Numbered from the stretch's first letter, positions 1 to 8,560 are shown. The stretch is 57,931 bases of DNA from Phaeodactylibacter sp. (GCA_024102975.1 JAGFJD010000319.1:1-57931), one strand, 5' to 3'. The notes: a model not told the origin generated them from the sequence alone. Numbers and translations: made by a program.

Positions 1-489
1 GTGTGGGACCACCGCTGGGAGGAATTCTCCGCCTGGGCGGAGAAGGGGCAGCATATCAAAGATGCCCTGCTTCGGCTGGTGGATGAAGACACCCGCGCCT
101 TCAACCGCATCATCGAGGCGGTGCGCCTGCCTAAGGGAACCGAAGAGGAAAAAGCCGCCCGGGAAAATGCCATGCAGGAGGCTACCAAATACGCCACGGA
201 AGTCCCGTTCCAGACTATGGAGCTGGCCCTGCAGTCCTTCGGGGTGGCCAAAGCCATGGCTACCGAGGGCAACCCCAACTCCGCCAGCGATGCCGGCGTC
301 GGCGCGCTGTGTGCCCGCGCCGCCGTCCGCGGTGCCCTGCTCAACGTGCAGATCAATGCCAGGGGGCTTAAGGATAAGGCCTTCGCCGAAGACATTACTG
401 CCAGAGCGGAGAAAATGGCGGAAGAGGCCGACCAGTTGGAAAAGGAGGTGGTGAGTATCGTGAGGAAGAAGGTGGAGGAGGAAGGGTGA
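1..489 (+). CDS. Formiminotransferase-cyclodeaminase family, C-terminal part (5' truncated by window)
   Basis: The 162 visible residues match the all-helical cyclodeaminase domain, which in folate-linked histidine breakdown converts 5-formimino-THF to 5,10-methenyl-THF and ammonia. Family-typical stretches are a VDEDTRAFNRI segment near residue 27, an EVPFQTMELA segment near 66, and an NPNSASDAGVGALCARAAVRGA-like block (residues about 91-111) that lines the folate site. The C-terminus is a charged helix ending in EEEG. The GTG at base 1 is only the edge of the window, so the true start and any fused formiminotransferase domain lie upstream. No other histidine-utilisation gene is visible. Confidence 0.85.
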   Translation: MWDHRWEEFSAWAEKGQHIKDALLRLVDEDTRAFNRIIEAVRLPKGTEEEKAARENAMQEATKYATEVPFQTMELALQSFGVAKAMATEGNPNSASDAGVGALCARAAVRGALLNVQINARGLKDKAFAEDITARAEKMAEEADQLEKEVVSIVRKKVEEEG

Positions 490-507
490 GGGGGATTGTA
501 GAAATAC

Positions 508-590
508 ATGGAGATACGTGGAAATGAATGGAAATATGTGGAGATGCGTGGAGATGCGTGGAGATGCGTGGGAATGTATGGAAATGCCGT
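508..590. repeat. Imperfect tandem decamer repeat (GTGGAGATGC-like)
   Basis: About eight head-to-tail copies of a 10-nt word related to GTGGAGATGC start 19 nt after the cyclodeaminase stop. Three consecutive copies are identical and the outer ones drift (GTGGAAATGA, GTATGGAAATG). It is one of several short-word repeats found just 3' of genes in this window. No coding potential is apparent. Confidence 0.8.
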
Positions 591-800
591 TTGCCCATGG
601 TGTTTCAGCGCTGCCTCGGGCGACGTATTTCCACTTCGGGCCTTTCCGGGTTTCTCCCGGCAGCGGAGAAAGGGAGTTGCGGAACCATTGAAAATGGCTC
701 CTGCCTCAGCACCCTGTCCTGGCAATCAAGGGCTGGCTGGCCGGAAAAGCACTTTCCCCCCGGCTCCTCACCTGTGGAAAGTGGTTTTCCGGCCAAAACC

Positions 801-836
801 AAAAAAAGCAGCTCCGAAGGAGCACTCCGGAGCTGC
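801..836 (-). terminator. Rho-independent terminator of the candidate ncRNA
   Basis: Read on the minus strand, a 9-bp perfect stem (GCAGCTCCG at 836-828 pairing with CGGAGCTGC at 816-808) is followed directly by seven T. There is no T-run on the plus side, so it serves minus-strand transcription only. No minus-strand reading frame of convincing quality lies upstream of it. Confidence 0.8.
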
Positions 837-1200
837 AGAAAACCAACTTCAAAAGGGGGTTAAGCGTGACTCGTTCATGTTATAGGGCAAAAACGGAATC
901 ACGACACTGAAGTAGTGATTAAAAAATCCCATTCCGGAAGAATTCCTTTTGCCTTGTGGGCAGGAATTTTTTTAGGATCACTGAGTCAGTGTTGAGTACA
1001 TACATTCATATCAAGAGAAATAGCCGATAACACGCAACTGCTGCGCACAGGAGCAGTACATGTACGGAAGCCCGGAAGAAACGGGGCAAAAGGTTTGATA
1101 GTTGCTCAGAGGATAAGCAGGGTGTATCCTCTTATTCCGAAGATTAAAACTATATATCGGCTTTGGGAAAGGCTGGCGTTTTTACTGATCAGCCAGTTCA
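801..1200 (-). ncRNA. Candidate structured non-coding RNA, about 400 nt, family not recognised
   Basis: The interval is bounded by a good Bacteroidota promoter (1206-1236) and an intrinsic terminator (801-836), and no credible ORF lies between them. Many helices are visible: a long-range 8-bp helix (1022-1029 with 1155-1162) encloses a 6-bp helix (1098-1103 with 1148-1153), which encloses an 8-bp hairpin (1108-1115 with 1125-1132). Further hairpins are at 1037-1057, at 1173-1196 and in the 910-975 region. I looked for tmRNA (tRNA-like ends, tag peptide), RNase P RNA (GGAAAGTCC core) and the SRP tetraloop core and saw none. It could still be a divergent 6S-like RNA or a small-peptide mRNA. Existence is supported by signals in the sequence; function is unknown. 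Confidence 0.55.
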
Positions 1201-1205
1201 GAAAG

Positions 1206-1236
1206 CAAAGGTATCAAAATTCCTGACAAAAGTCAA
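1206..1236 (-). promoter_or_regulatory. Bacteroidota-type promoter for the candidate ncRNA
   Basis: On the minus strand TTG (1236-1234) is followed after exactly 20 nt by TACCTTTG (1213-1206), matching the TTG / TAnnTTTG consensus of the Bacteroidota housekeeping sigma factor. The predicted transcription start is near 1200. The DUF3109 gene on the same strand ends at 1348, more than 100 nt upstream, so this is an independent unit. Confidence 0.7.
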
Positions 1237-1347
1237 CTTGTTTTAAGGCAATGGCCGGATCAGCTTCTTTACCGGCATAATAACGAGGGGGCCGGCGGGC
1301 ATTTCTGCGCATTTCTATGCATTTCTTCATTTCATTCCGCGCAGTGC

Positions 1348-1923
1348 CTACGGGAGGTTTTTCGCTGCTGCGTCCAGTTCTTCGTAAAAATCTTCTCCGA
1401 ACTTTCGGATGAGGGCTTCGCGCAGGAACTGGTAAACCGGCAGTTGCTGTTGCCGGCCCCGTTCGCAGGCTGCCGAGCAGATATCCCAGCGGTCGTAGTT
1501 GAGGGCCTGTAGGCCGACTCGCTCGTCAACGGAGACCCGAATGGGGTAGAGGTGGCAGGATATGGGTTTCCTGAAATCCGTTTTCCCGGCGTTGTAGGCC
1601 TGTTCTATGCCGCATTTGGCGATGCCGTTGTCGTCGTATACCATATAAGCGCAGGGGCCGCCGTCGATCAGGGGGGTGGCGTAATGGCCGCTTTCTTCAT
1701 CGTGCGTCCAGAGCCCTTCCTGTTCGATGGTGGCGATGCCGGCCGGGCGGAGGAAAGGCCGGACGGCTTCGAAAATCCGCGTCAGCGTGTATCGCTCCTC
1801 CGGCGCCACCGGAGCGCCAAGGTCGCCTTCCCAGCAACAGGCGCCTTTGCAGGCATTGAGGTTGCAGAGAAACTGTTCCCGGATAATATCGTCACTGATG
1901 AGGACATCGCCTATCATTAGCAT
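1348..1923 (-). CDS. DUF3109 family protein (cysteine-rich, probable metal-binding)
   Basis: A protein of about 191 residues with the family signature near its N-terminus: CNLNACKGACCWEGDLGAPV, a tight cysteine cluster. Further cysteines are near the middle (GGPCAYM, KCGIEQA), followed by the conserved KPISCHLYPIR segment and a late ICSAAC. The cysteine pattern resembles YkgJ-type zinc/iron-binding proteins, but no reaction is established. Starts at 1932, 1923 and 1917 are all in frame; 1923 or 1917 place the IGDVLIS stretch at the N-terminus, as is usual in the family. It is a single gene with no close partner. Confidence 0.85.
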   Translation of the reverse strand: MLMIGDVLISDDIIREQFLCNLNACKGACCWEGDLGAPVAPEERYTLTRIFEAVRPFLRPAGIATIEQEGLWTHDEESGHYATPLIDGGPCAYMVYDDNGIAKCGIEQAYNAGKTDFRKPISCHLYPIRVSVDERVGLQALNYDRWDICSAACERGRQQQLPVYQFLREALIRKFGEDFYEELDAAAKNLP

Positions 1924-2134
1924 AGCAATCATCGACTTTTGATCAATCGGGCCGCATCAAAGTCAACCCCCTTAATACAGCTGCAAAAATAAGAGATCGG
2001 GGCCAATAGCGGGCCACAGGCGTGCAACTTTATTCGCCGTCGCCTGGAATTCAAAACCATTGAAAGTAAAGATGGCATGCTCTATAAAACGCCTGAAAAT
2101 TGTATTTTGTCCCGGCATAACCGAAAACAAGATT

Positions 2135-2542
2135 ATGAAAAAATTGACTTTTTCTTTTTTCTTTCTTGCTCTGGCTTCCGGCCTGTTCGCGCAGCAGCAC
2201 GAAGCCGGGGCCCGCAGGGCTACCGAGGAGGCCCGGGCACTTTACCAGCTCGACGAAGAGCAAGCAAAGGAGATGTATGTGATCCAGGAGCGCTGGCTGC
2301 GCAACCTGGCTTCCATCGAGGAATTGCGCGATGCCGATTACTACCGCTTCCTGCAGAAGAAGAACTCGGCCCGCGAGGGAGCGATGGCTTCGATCCGCCG
2401 GTTGTTGCGGGAGAGCCAGATGGATATTTTTAACCAGCAGCTCGCCAGCCGCCGGAAGGAAGAGGCGGCGGTGGCGGCGAGGCTCAAGGAGGAAGGCGCC
2501 ACCCGGGAAGAAATCCAGATAGCGATCTGGGAACTGGAATAA
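2135..2542 (+). CDS. Small exported hypothetical protein
   Basis: 135 residues with a clear Sec signal peptide (MKKLTFSFFFLALASGLFAQ, predicted cleavage after AQ) followed by a highly charged, probably fully helical body rich in Glu, Arg and Ala. Starting here rather than at the in-frame codon 75 nt upstream puts the signal peptide at the N-terminus. The body (LDEEQAKEMYVIQERWL and RRKEEAAVAARLKEEGAT) resembles small periplasmic helical proteins of Bacteroidota, but I recognise no family. A hairpin with a T-run follows the stop. Confidence 0.75.
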   Translation: MKKLTFSFFFLALASGLFAQQHEAGARRATEEARALYQLDEEQAKEMYVIQERWLRNLASIEELRDADYYRFLQKKNSAREGAMASIRRLLRESQMDIFNQQLASRRKEEAAVAARLKEEGATREEIQIAIWELE

Positions 2543-2552
2543 GCTTCCGGAA

Positions 2553-2578
2553 GGCGGTTCGTCAAGGGCCGCTTTTTT
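2553..2578 (+). terminator. Probable terminator after the small exported protein
   Basis: A short GC stem (GCGG 2554-2557 with CCGC 2569-2572) is followed by six T. The stem is short, so efficiency is uncertain. Confidence 0.5.
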
Positions 2579-2812
2579 CTTTTCTGCCCAAATTAAAGAT
2601 GATTTATCCGTATTATTGGCCAGTGGCGAAACAATCGTTGACGAGAAGAGGCGGTGGGCAAAGTAAGTTCCGGGGAATTGATGCTTTTACTGGTTGGGCG
2701 TTGTGCCGATTTTCCGGCGCCCTCCGAACATTGACAGTGGACGGCTGTTACCTTTTCATCGGCTGGACAAGTATTTCAACTATTCATACACATTTTAATC
2801 ACGAACATATAA

Positions 2813-4144
2813 ATGGATCCTCTAAAACAAAAATTCAACAATAAAGCATCCGCTCTGCGAGACGAGGTCCGGGAATTGCTGAAAAAACACGGCGACAAAA
2901 AAGTCGATGAAGTAAAACTCAAACAGATTTACGGGGGTGCCCGCGGCATCAAGATGATGGTTTGGGAAACCTCCCAGCTCGACCCTGTCAAGGGGATCAG
3001 CTTCCGGGGATATTACATACCGGAGCTTCGGGAGAAGCTGCCGAAGGGGCCCGATGGGAAAGAGCCCCGGCCGGAAGGGTTGTTCTGGCTGATGCTTGTA
3101 GGGGAAATCCCGACGGATGAGGAAGTCCACTGGCTGACCCAGCAATGGACCCGGCGCAGCAACGTGCCCGAGCACGTTTTCCGCATCCTGGACAGCCTGC
3201 CTCCCTCTACCCATCCCATGACCCAGTTTATCACGGCCATCACGGCGATGCAAACGGAGAGCTGCTTTGCCCGCCGTTATGACGAAGGGGTCAATAAACT
3301 GGATTACTGGGACGCCACCTACGAGGATACCATGAACCTGATCGCCCGCCTGCCGCGGGTGGCGGCTTACATCTACCGGCGGACTTATCATGATGGCAAG
3401 CATATTGCGCCGGATATAGCGCAGGACTGGGGCGGCAACTTTGCGCACATGCTCGGTATTGAAAGCCCGGATTTCAAAAACCTGATGCGCCTTTACCTGA
3501 CCGTTCACGCAGATCACGAAGGCGGTAACGCTTCTGCGCACGCCACGCACCTGGTCGGTTCGACGCTCAGCGATGCCTACCTTTCTCTGGCAGGCGGCAT
3601 GGGCGCCCTGGCGGGCCCGCTCCACGGCCTGGCCAACCAGGAAGTGATCAAATGGATTTTCAGCATGCTCGATGCCCTGGGCACCACCAGGCCAACCAAA
3701 GAACAGATTGCGGATTATGTGGACAGCACCCTGGCCGCCGGGCAGGTTATCCCTGGCTATGGGCATGCCGTCCTGCGCGAACCTGACCCGCGTTTCATCG
3801 CCCTGAAACGGTTCGCGGAAGTCTATATGAAAGACGATGACATCGTCAACGTAGTCTGGAAGGTCTTCGATGTCGTGCCCCCGATCCTGGAGAACCTGGG
3901 CAAGGTCAAAAACCCGTGGCCGAACGTCGACGCTCATTCCGGGGCACTGCTGGTGCATTACGGATTGAAAGAGTACAGTTTTTACACGGTGCTGTTCGGT
4001 GTTTCCCGCGCCCTTGGCGTCCTTTCCTCCCTGTGTTGGGCCCGGGCCCTGGGCTTCCCGCTGGAACGCCCGAAATCAGTGACGACCAACTGGGTTAAAA
4101 ACTTTCTGGAAAAGGAACAGGAGGCCGGCGTGAAGGAAGGATAA
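2813..4144 (+). CDS. gltA: Citrate synthase, eukaryote-like type
   Basis: 443 residues, condensing oxaloacetate and acetyl-CoA to citrate at the entry of the TCA cycle. The catalytic residues are visible: His271 in PLHGLANQE, His318 in [13 protein letters not shown] and Asp373 in [10 protein letters not shown]. The [12 protein letters not shown] block (232-243) that contacts oxaloacetate is intact. Length and the long N-terminal helical region point to the mitochondrial-like, dimeric, non-NADH-regulated group rather than the hexameric enterobacterial type. The ATG follows an A/T-rich stretch without Shine-Dalgarno. A very strong hairpin terminator follows. Monocistronic. Confidence 0.95.
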   Translation: MDPLKQKFNNKASALRDEVRELLKKHGDKKVDEVKLKQIYGGARGIKMMVWETSQLDPVKGISFRGYYIPELREKLPKGPDGKEPRPEGLFWLMLVGEIPTDEEVHWLTQQWTRRSNVPEHVFRILDSLPPSTHPMTQFITAITAMQTESCFARRYDEGVNKLDYWDATYEDTMNLIARLPRVAAYIYRRTYHDGKHIAPDIAQDWGGNFAHMLGIESPDFKNLMRLYLTVHADHEGGNASAHATHLVGSTLSDAYLSLAGGMGALAGPLHGLANQEVIKWIFSMLDALGTTRPTKEQIADYVDSTLAAGQVIPGYGHAVLREPDPRFIALKRFAEVYMKDDDIVNVVWKVFDVVPPILENLGKVKNPWPNVDAHSGALLVHYGLKEYSFYTVLFGVSRALGVLSSLCWARALGFPLERPKSVTTNWVKNFLEKEQEAGVKEG

Positions 4145-4158
4145 CCGCCTCGGGCAAA

Positions 4159-4206
4159 ACGGGGGCCATGCCGAATTTTTCAATTCAGCATGGCCCCCGT
4201 TTTTTT
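4159..4206 (+). terminator. Strong intrinsic terminator after citrate synthase
   Basis: A perfect 13-bp GC-rich stem (ACGGGGGCCATGC at 4159 onward, partner ending at 4200) encloses an A/T-rich loop and runs into seven T. Confidence 0.95.
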
Positions 4207-4268
4207 ACTCTGCCGGCCGTTTGCAAAAGAAAATTTCTCCAAACCGATGGCGGTCTGCAAAAATCCTT

Positions 4269-4276
4269 TATTTTTG
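4269..4276 (+). promoter_or_regulatory. -7 element (TATTTTTG) upstream of gcvH
   Basis: TATTTTTG fits TAnnTTTG and would start transcription near 4282, 32 nt before the ATG at 4314. The -33 TTG is not evident at the usual distance. The position argues against translation starting at the longer in-frame codon at 4221. Confidence 0.45.
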
Positions 4277-4313
4277 GGAGTTCATCAAAGTATCATCCAA
4301 ACTATCCTTACGC

Positions 4314-4706
4314 ATGAATTTTCCGGACAACCTGAAGTACACCAATGACCACGAATGGATCCGCGTTGAAGGCGGCAACATCGCCTATGTCGGGATCACC
4401 GACTTCGCACAGAGCGAATTGGATGAATTGGTCTACATCGAGGTAGAAACCGTAGGCGAAACCCTTGAACAGGGCGAAGTATTCGGCACTGTGGAAGCGG
4501 TGAAGACCACTTCAGACCTCTTTATGCCGGTTTCCGGTAAAGTGCTGGAGTTCAATCCCGCCCTCGATGAATCGGAAGGCGACGAACCCACCCTGGTAAA
4601 CAAAGACCCTTACGGCGAGGGCTGGATCATCCGGATGGAAATTTCCAACCCCGATGAACTGGAAGGCCTCCTGGACGCCGAAGCCTATAAAGAAGTCGTT
4701 GGCTGA
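4314..4706 (+). CDS. gcvH: Glycine cleavage system H protein
   Basis: 130 residues; the lipoyl-carrying shuttle of the glycine cleavage system that passes the aminomethyl group between P, T and L proteins. The sequence begins [15 protein letters not shown], as in family members, and carries the lipoylation lysine in the [15 protein letters not shown] motif (about residues 60-75). The C-terminal [18 protein letters not shown] block is typical. An in-frame extension back to 4221 is rejected because it lies upstream of the likely -7 box and has no homology signal. No gcvP or gcvT is nearby. The next gene begins soon after the stop on the same strand. Confidence 0.95.
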   Translation: MNFPDNLKYTNDHEWIRVEGGNIAYVGITDFAQSELDELVYIEVETVGETLEQGEVFGTVEAVKTTSDLFMPVSGKVLEFNPALDESEGDEPTLVNKDPYGEGWIIRMEISNPDELEGLLDAEAYKEVVG

Positions 4707-4855
4707 AAAAAAAATAAATTTTTCTTATCTTCGACACACCAAAAACAAATAAGCCTGCATCTATTCCTGGTAAAAGAGCCAATCTGAAGAATTTCATTCC
4801 TGCCCTGCTGTGGGCAGCGCTGATCTTTACACTGTCAACCGGCCAGGCTGTAGAA

Positions 4856-5134
4856 GTGCCTCGCTTCTCCAATATCCTGGAGCCGGATAAGGTCGGGCAC
4901 GCCGCCGCCTATTTTGTCATGAGCGCGTCCCTCCTTTGGGGCTTTTACCGCACCGCCGGCATATCGCCGGCTGCCATGGCGGCCGCAGCGGCGGCCAGCA
5001 TTCTGTACGGAATAGGCATGGAGTTCATCCAATATGCTTTTTTTCCGAACAGGTTTTTTGAAGTGTTGGACATTATTGCTAATATTATTGGCTCTGTTTC
5101 AGGAATTTTTGGCTTATATTTTTTGATAAAATAA
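4856..5134 (+). CDS. VanZ-like membrane protein, N-terminus uncertain
   Basis: The frame encodes a VanZ-like protein: LEPDKVGHAAAYFVMSASLLWGF, then ILYGIGMEFIQYAFFPNRFFEVLDIIANIIGSVSG, giving hydrophobic helices and the conserved KxxH and E-D motifs. 4856 (GTG) is the first standard start codon. However, the same frame is open back to 4718 and encodes NFIPALLWAALIFTLSTG just upstream, exactly the first transmembrane helix expected of this family. The real start is therefore probably upstream at a non-standard codon (ATT 4763, CTG 4784) or there is a base error. It lies between gcvH and a TonB-like gene (12-nt gap). Cellular role unknown. Confidence 0.75.
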   Translation: MPRFSNILEPDKVGHAAAYFVMSASLLWGFYRTAGISPAAMAAAAAASILYGIGMEFIQYAFFPNRFFEVLDIIANIIGSVSGIFGLYFLIK

Positions 5135-5146
5135 AACCTTGTCAGT

Positions 5147-6061
5147 ATGGATGTGTCAATTACCGGTGGAGCATTGGCCGGATTGTTGCTGGCTATAGCT
5201 GTGGGCATCGCCGCGATTATCATCGTGATGAAGTCTATCTATGCCCAGCGTTCCGCCAAAGGCCCCCAAGATGCGGCAGGCCAGTCGAGCAAGTCCCCCC
5301 TGGATTCGAGGACGAAGTACCCGTGGGCAGATGCCTTCAAATACAGCGGTACCTTCTTCAACCTCGGCCTGGTGCTTTCTCTCGGCCTGACGGTACTGGC
5401 ATTCGGCTGGACTCAATACGAAGAAGAAGTGTACATCCCTGATGATGCACTGGTTTTCGATGAAGAGATCGAGATCGAACCGCCCCGTACCGCCGAACCG
5501 CCGCCCCCTCCTCCTCCCCCGCCGCCGCCCGTGATCGAAGAGGTGCCGGACGAAGAAATCCTGGAGGAAGAAGAAGTTGAATTTGTCGACCAGTCGGTTG
5601 ACGACAAGACATTAGTGGAAGCCCCTCCGGTCAAGGAGAGCGCTCCGCCGCCGCCGCCTCCTCCGCCGCCCCCGCCGCCGGAGCCGGAAGTTGAAGAAAT
5701 CTTCAAAGTGGTTGAAGACATGCCGCGGTTCCCGGGTTGCGAAGACCTGCCGACCAAAGAGGAAAAGAAACAATGCGCCGACAAAAAGATGTTGGAGTTC
5801 ATTTACAAAAACATCAACTATCCCGCGATTGCCCGGGAGAACGGCGTGGAAGGCACCGTCGTGGTACAGTTCGTCGTAGAAAAGGACGGATCTGTTGCTG
5901 ACGCCAAGGTCGTACGCGATATAGGCGCTCAATGCGGGCAGGAGGCCCTTCGGGTGGTCAACCTGATGAATAGCCAGAACCTGAAGTGGACGCCGGGCAA
6001 GCAGCGCGGCCGCGCCGTACGGGTGCAGTTCAACCTCCCGGTTAAATTCCGGCTCGAATAA
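5147..6061 (+). CDS. TonB-like energy transducer with extra N-terminal membrane segment
   Basis: 304 residues. The C-terminal domain (about 205-304: NINYPAIARENGVEGTVVVQF and later VRVQFNLPVKFRLE) is the TonB domain that couples inner-membrane energy to outer-membrane receptors. Two poly-proline blocks (near 118-130 and 167-180) separated by an acidic stretch span the periplasm. The usual Bacteroidota anchor (FFNLGLVLSLGLTVLAFGW) is at about 70-88, but it is preceded by an unusual extra hydrophobic helix (about 9-29) and a basic linker, which would make the N-terminus periplasmic. ExbB/ExbD are not in the window. Confidence 0.88.
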   Translation: MDVSITGGALAGLLLAIAVGIAAIIIVMKSIYAQRSAKGPQDAAGQSSKSPLDSRTKYPWADAFKYSGTFFNLGLVLSLGLTVLAFGWTQYEEEVYIPDDALVFDEEIEIEPPRTAEPPPPPPPPPPPVIEEVPDEEILEEEEVEFVDQSVDDKTLVEAPPVKESAPPPPPPPPPPPPEPEVEEIFKVVEDMPRFPGCEDLPTKEEKKQCADKKMLEFIYKNINYPAIARENGVEGTVVVQFVVEKDGSVADAKVVRDIGAQCGQEALRVVNLMNSQNLKWTPGKQRGRAVRVQFNLPVKFRLE

Positions 6062-6324
6062 CAGACAGGATTTGCGCCTGGGCCGTCCCCGAGGGTGAAG
6101 CAGACAGGATTAACCGGATCGACATGATTTCGGGAATTGTCCTGCCAGTTTTGCCGGCTCATTGGGCTTCTTCAGCGCGAAAAAAGAATCTTGGCGAAAC
6201 GGCTAATGTTCTCCGATGGACATTAGCCGTTTCGGCATTGATGCCAGACAACTTTTGGAAAAAACGGACGTTTTTATACTGATGTGGACAGGACTGGCCC
6301 TATGAATACAAAAACTGTACGACG
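6062..6324. other. Intergenic region with 15-bp hairpin and ACAGGAT words
   Basis: The gap contains two ACAGGAT-type words (near 6062 and 6103) and a perfect 15-bp inverted repeat (CGAAACGGCTAATGT 6195-6209 with its complement 6220-6234). The hairpin has no T-run on the plus side, so it may act as an mRNA end stabiliser or a weak terminator after the TonB-like gene. Confidence 0.6.
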
Positions 6325-8127
6325 ATGATGAGGAGCCTCATTCTTATAGCAGCTATTTTTACCGCCCTGACGGCCTGGGGCCAGGAAGCCCAGTTGGCTC
6401 AGCAATACTTCCGCGACGGAGAATTCGAGAAAGCTGCCGTCCTCTACGAAAAGTTATACAAGCAAAGCAATTTCAACGACTTTTATTTCGACCGGTACGT
6501 AGAATCGCTGCTGGCGATGGAGGACTTCGACGAATGTGAGCAGGTTATCAAAAAACAGCTGCGGCGCGATCCCGATAACGTGCAGCTCTATGTCACCTAC
6601 GGCAAGCTCTTCGAGCGGCAGGTTCTCGACGACAAGGCGGAAGAACAGTATCGCCTGGCCATAGAAAAGCTGCCCCGGGACCAGTTCGCCATCACGCGCC
6701 TGGCCAATGCCTTTATGGTTCTCACCAAATACGACCTGGCCATCGAAACCTACGAAAAGGGTTCCGAAATTCTCAAAGATAAAGAAGCCTTTGCCTACAA
6801 CCTGGGGGAATTGTACCGCCGGAAAGGCGATTCGGACAAAATGATAGAAAGCTACCTCAACAGCATAGAGGCCAATCCGGGCCGCACCAACAGCGTCAAG
6901 TCCATTTTTCAGCGGTACCTGCTTCCGGAAGACTACCAGGAACTGCAGGCACAGCTCTATACCCGCATACAGGCCAACCCTGACGCCATCTTTTATCCGG
7001 AAATGCTCAGTTGGGTATTCATTCAGCAAAAGGATTACAGCAACGCCTTCCGCCAGGTCCGCGCCATGGACCGCCGCCTGCGCGAAAATGGAGGCCGGGT
7101 TTTCCGGCTGGGAGAGATCGCCGCCAATGACAAAGCCTACGATGCTGCAATTATGGCCTACGACTATATCGTAGCCGAAAAAGGGCCTTCCTCGTCCTTC
7201 TATATCGACGCCAAACGGGAATCCCTGCGGTGCAAGCGCCGGCAACTGGTCGAGGGCTACGATTACAGCCCGGAAGAGCTGAAACAGCTGGAGCAGGAAT
7301 ACGAATCCTTTCTCGGGGAATTCGGCCGCTCCAAACTGACGGCCAACATCATCCTGGAACTCGCCGAACTGGAGGCGCTTTACATTAACGACCTGGACAA
7401 GTCCATCCGCCTGCTCAATGAGATGATCGCCTACCCCAATGTCAACCCGGCCATTCAGGCCCTGGGCAAGATCAACCTGGCCGATTACTACCTCATGCAG
7501 GGAGAGCGCTGGGAAGCCACCCTGCTGTATTCACAGGTCGACAAAGCCTTCAAAGAAGATCAGCTGGGGCACGAAGCCCGCTTCCGCAATGCCAAACTTT
7601 CCTACTATACCGGCGACTTTCAATGGGCGCAGGCACAGTTTGACATACTGAAGGCCTCCACGTCCAAACTCATCGCCAACGATGCCCTCGACCTGTCCGT
7701 ATTCATTATGGATAACCTGGGGCTGGACACCACCGCCGAAGCTCTTCAGCTTTACGCCGACGCAGAACTGCTGGTTTTTCAGAACCGTTTCGACGACGCC
7801 TTCAGCAAACTGGACACCCTGCAGCAGCGCTTTCCGGATCATTCCCTGAAAGATGACCTCTGCTATCTGGAGGCGCAAATCTACAGGAAGAAGCGGGAAT
7901 ACGAAAAAGCCGCCGAATTGCTTCAGAAGATCATCGATAACCACAAGGAAGAAATCCGGGCAGACAACGCCCTGTTTGAGCTGGCCGAGCTTTACGAAAA
8001 ACAACTCGGAGATACCGAAAAGGCCAAGGCCCTTTACGAGACCCTCTTCATCGATTACTCGGGAAGTACTTTCGCGGTGGAGGCACGCAAACGCTACCGC
8101 ATCCTGCGGGGAGATAATGTGCAGTAG
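6325..8127 (+). CDS. Exported tetratricopeptide-repeat protein
   Basis: 600 residues with an N-terminal signal peptide (RSLILIAAIFTALTAWGQ) and then TPR-type helical pairs through most of the length, e.g. AQQYFRDGEFEKAAVLYEKL, AEEQYRLAIEKLPRDQFAIT, LYRRKGDSDKMIESYLNSIE, and near the end YRKKREYEKAAELLQKIIDN. The C-terminal repeats (LPxHSLKDDLCYLEAQIY, ELAELYEKQLGDTEKAKALY) resemble outer-membrane assembly/gliding-associated TPR proteins, but no specific function can be assigned. Likely periplasmic. Monocistronic; a bidirectional terminator separates it from convergent rpmH. Confidence 0.85.
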   Translation: MMRSLILIAAIFTALTAWGQEAQLAQQYFRDGEFEKAAVLYEKLYKQSNFNDFYFDRYVESLLAMEDFDECEQVIKKQLRRDPDNVQLYVTYGKLFERQVLDDKAEEQYRLAIEKLPRDQFAITRLANAFMVLTKYDLAIETYEKGSEILKDKEAFAYNLGELYRRKGDSDKMIESYLNSIEANPGRTNSVKSIFQRYLLPEDYQELQAQLYTRIQANPDAIFYPEMLSWVFIQQKDYSNAFRQVRAMDRRLRENGGRVFRLGEIAANDKAYDAAIMAYDYIVAEKGPSSSFYIDAKRESLRCKRRQLVEGYDYSPEELKQLEQEYESFLGEFGRSKLTANIILELAELEALYINDLDKSIRLLNEMIAYPNVNPAIQALGKINLADYYLMQGERWEATLLYSQVDKAFKEDQLGHEARFRNAKLSYYTGDFQWAQAQFDILKASTSKLIANDALDLSVFIMDNLGLDTTAEALQLYADAELLVFQNRFDDAFSKLDTLQQRFPDHSLKDDLCYLEAQIYRKKREYEKAAELLQKIIDNHKEEIRADNALFELAELYEKQLGDTEKAKALYETLFIDYSGSTFAVEARKRYRILRGDNVQ

Positions 8128-8151
8128 GCTACCAGCCTAGCGCTGGGCAAA

Positions 8152-8179
8152 GTCGGAAGTCGGAACGCGGAAGTTGGAA
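8152..8179. repeat. Short tandem words (CGGAAGT-like) after TPR gene
   Basis: About four head-to-tail words (GTCGGAA, GTCGGAA, CGCGGAA, GTTGGAA) 25 nt after the TPR stop codon. It belongs to the same class of 3'-end word repeats seen elsewhere in the window. Confidence 0.6.
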
Positions 8180-8280
8180 TGGCTTAAGGATTTCCGCAAC
8201 CCTTTGGCTATCAATAGTGTCCAACCTTGGACAGGTAGCCGTGCAGTAGGTACTTTTCCCAGGCAGGAACAGAACCGGCA

Positions 8281-8330
8281 ACGCAAAAAAAGGTGAAGTA
8301 AGCTCGTTTTCTTACTTCACCTTTTGCGTT
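8281..8330. terminator. Bidirectional terminator between TPR gene and rpmH
   Basis: A long imperfect stem (ACGCAAAAAAAGGTGAAGTA with its complement ending at 8330; at least 18 pairs) around a short loop near 8303-8310. A/T-rich tails occur on both sides, suiting both the plus-strand TPR gene and minus-strand rpmH. Confidence 0.75.
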
Positions 8331-8362
8331 AGCTGATAAGCTTATCGCGGCGGGACGCGGCC

Positions 8363-8518
8363 TTACTTGAGGCGCTTTTCGTCCGATACAGTCAGTTTAT
8401 GGCGGCCTTTGGCGCGGCGGCTGGCCAGCACTTTGCGGCCGTTCTTAGTGCTCATTCGCGAACGAAACCCATGCTTATTCTTGCGCTTCCTTCTGGAAGG
8501 TTGAAATGTACGTTTCAT
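8363..8518 (-). CDS. rpmH: 50S ribosomal protein L34
   Basis: 51 residues, [18 protein letters not shown] at the start and [14 protein letters not shown] at the end, almost entirely basic; unmistakably L34, a large-subunit protein that packs against 23S rRNA. The length is normal for Bacteroidota. A good promoter lies at 8561-8591. The usual neighbours dnaA and rnpA are absent here; frr is upstream on the same strand instead. Confidence 0.97.
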   Translation of the reverse strand: MKRTFQPSRRKRKNKHGFRSRMSTKNGRKVLASRRAKGRHKLTVSDEKRLK

Positions 8519-8560
8519 TATTGACGCTTTTTCTATTCCTCAAAATTCTGAAAAGCCCGG

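Noticed and set aside
801..1200. tmRNA, RNase P RNA or SRP RNA on the minus strand
   Set aside because: No tRNA-like acceptor/T-arm ends or tag peptide, no GGAAAGTCC-type P4 core, and no SRP tetraloop core could be found by eye.
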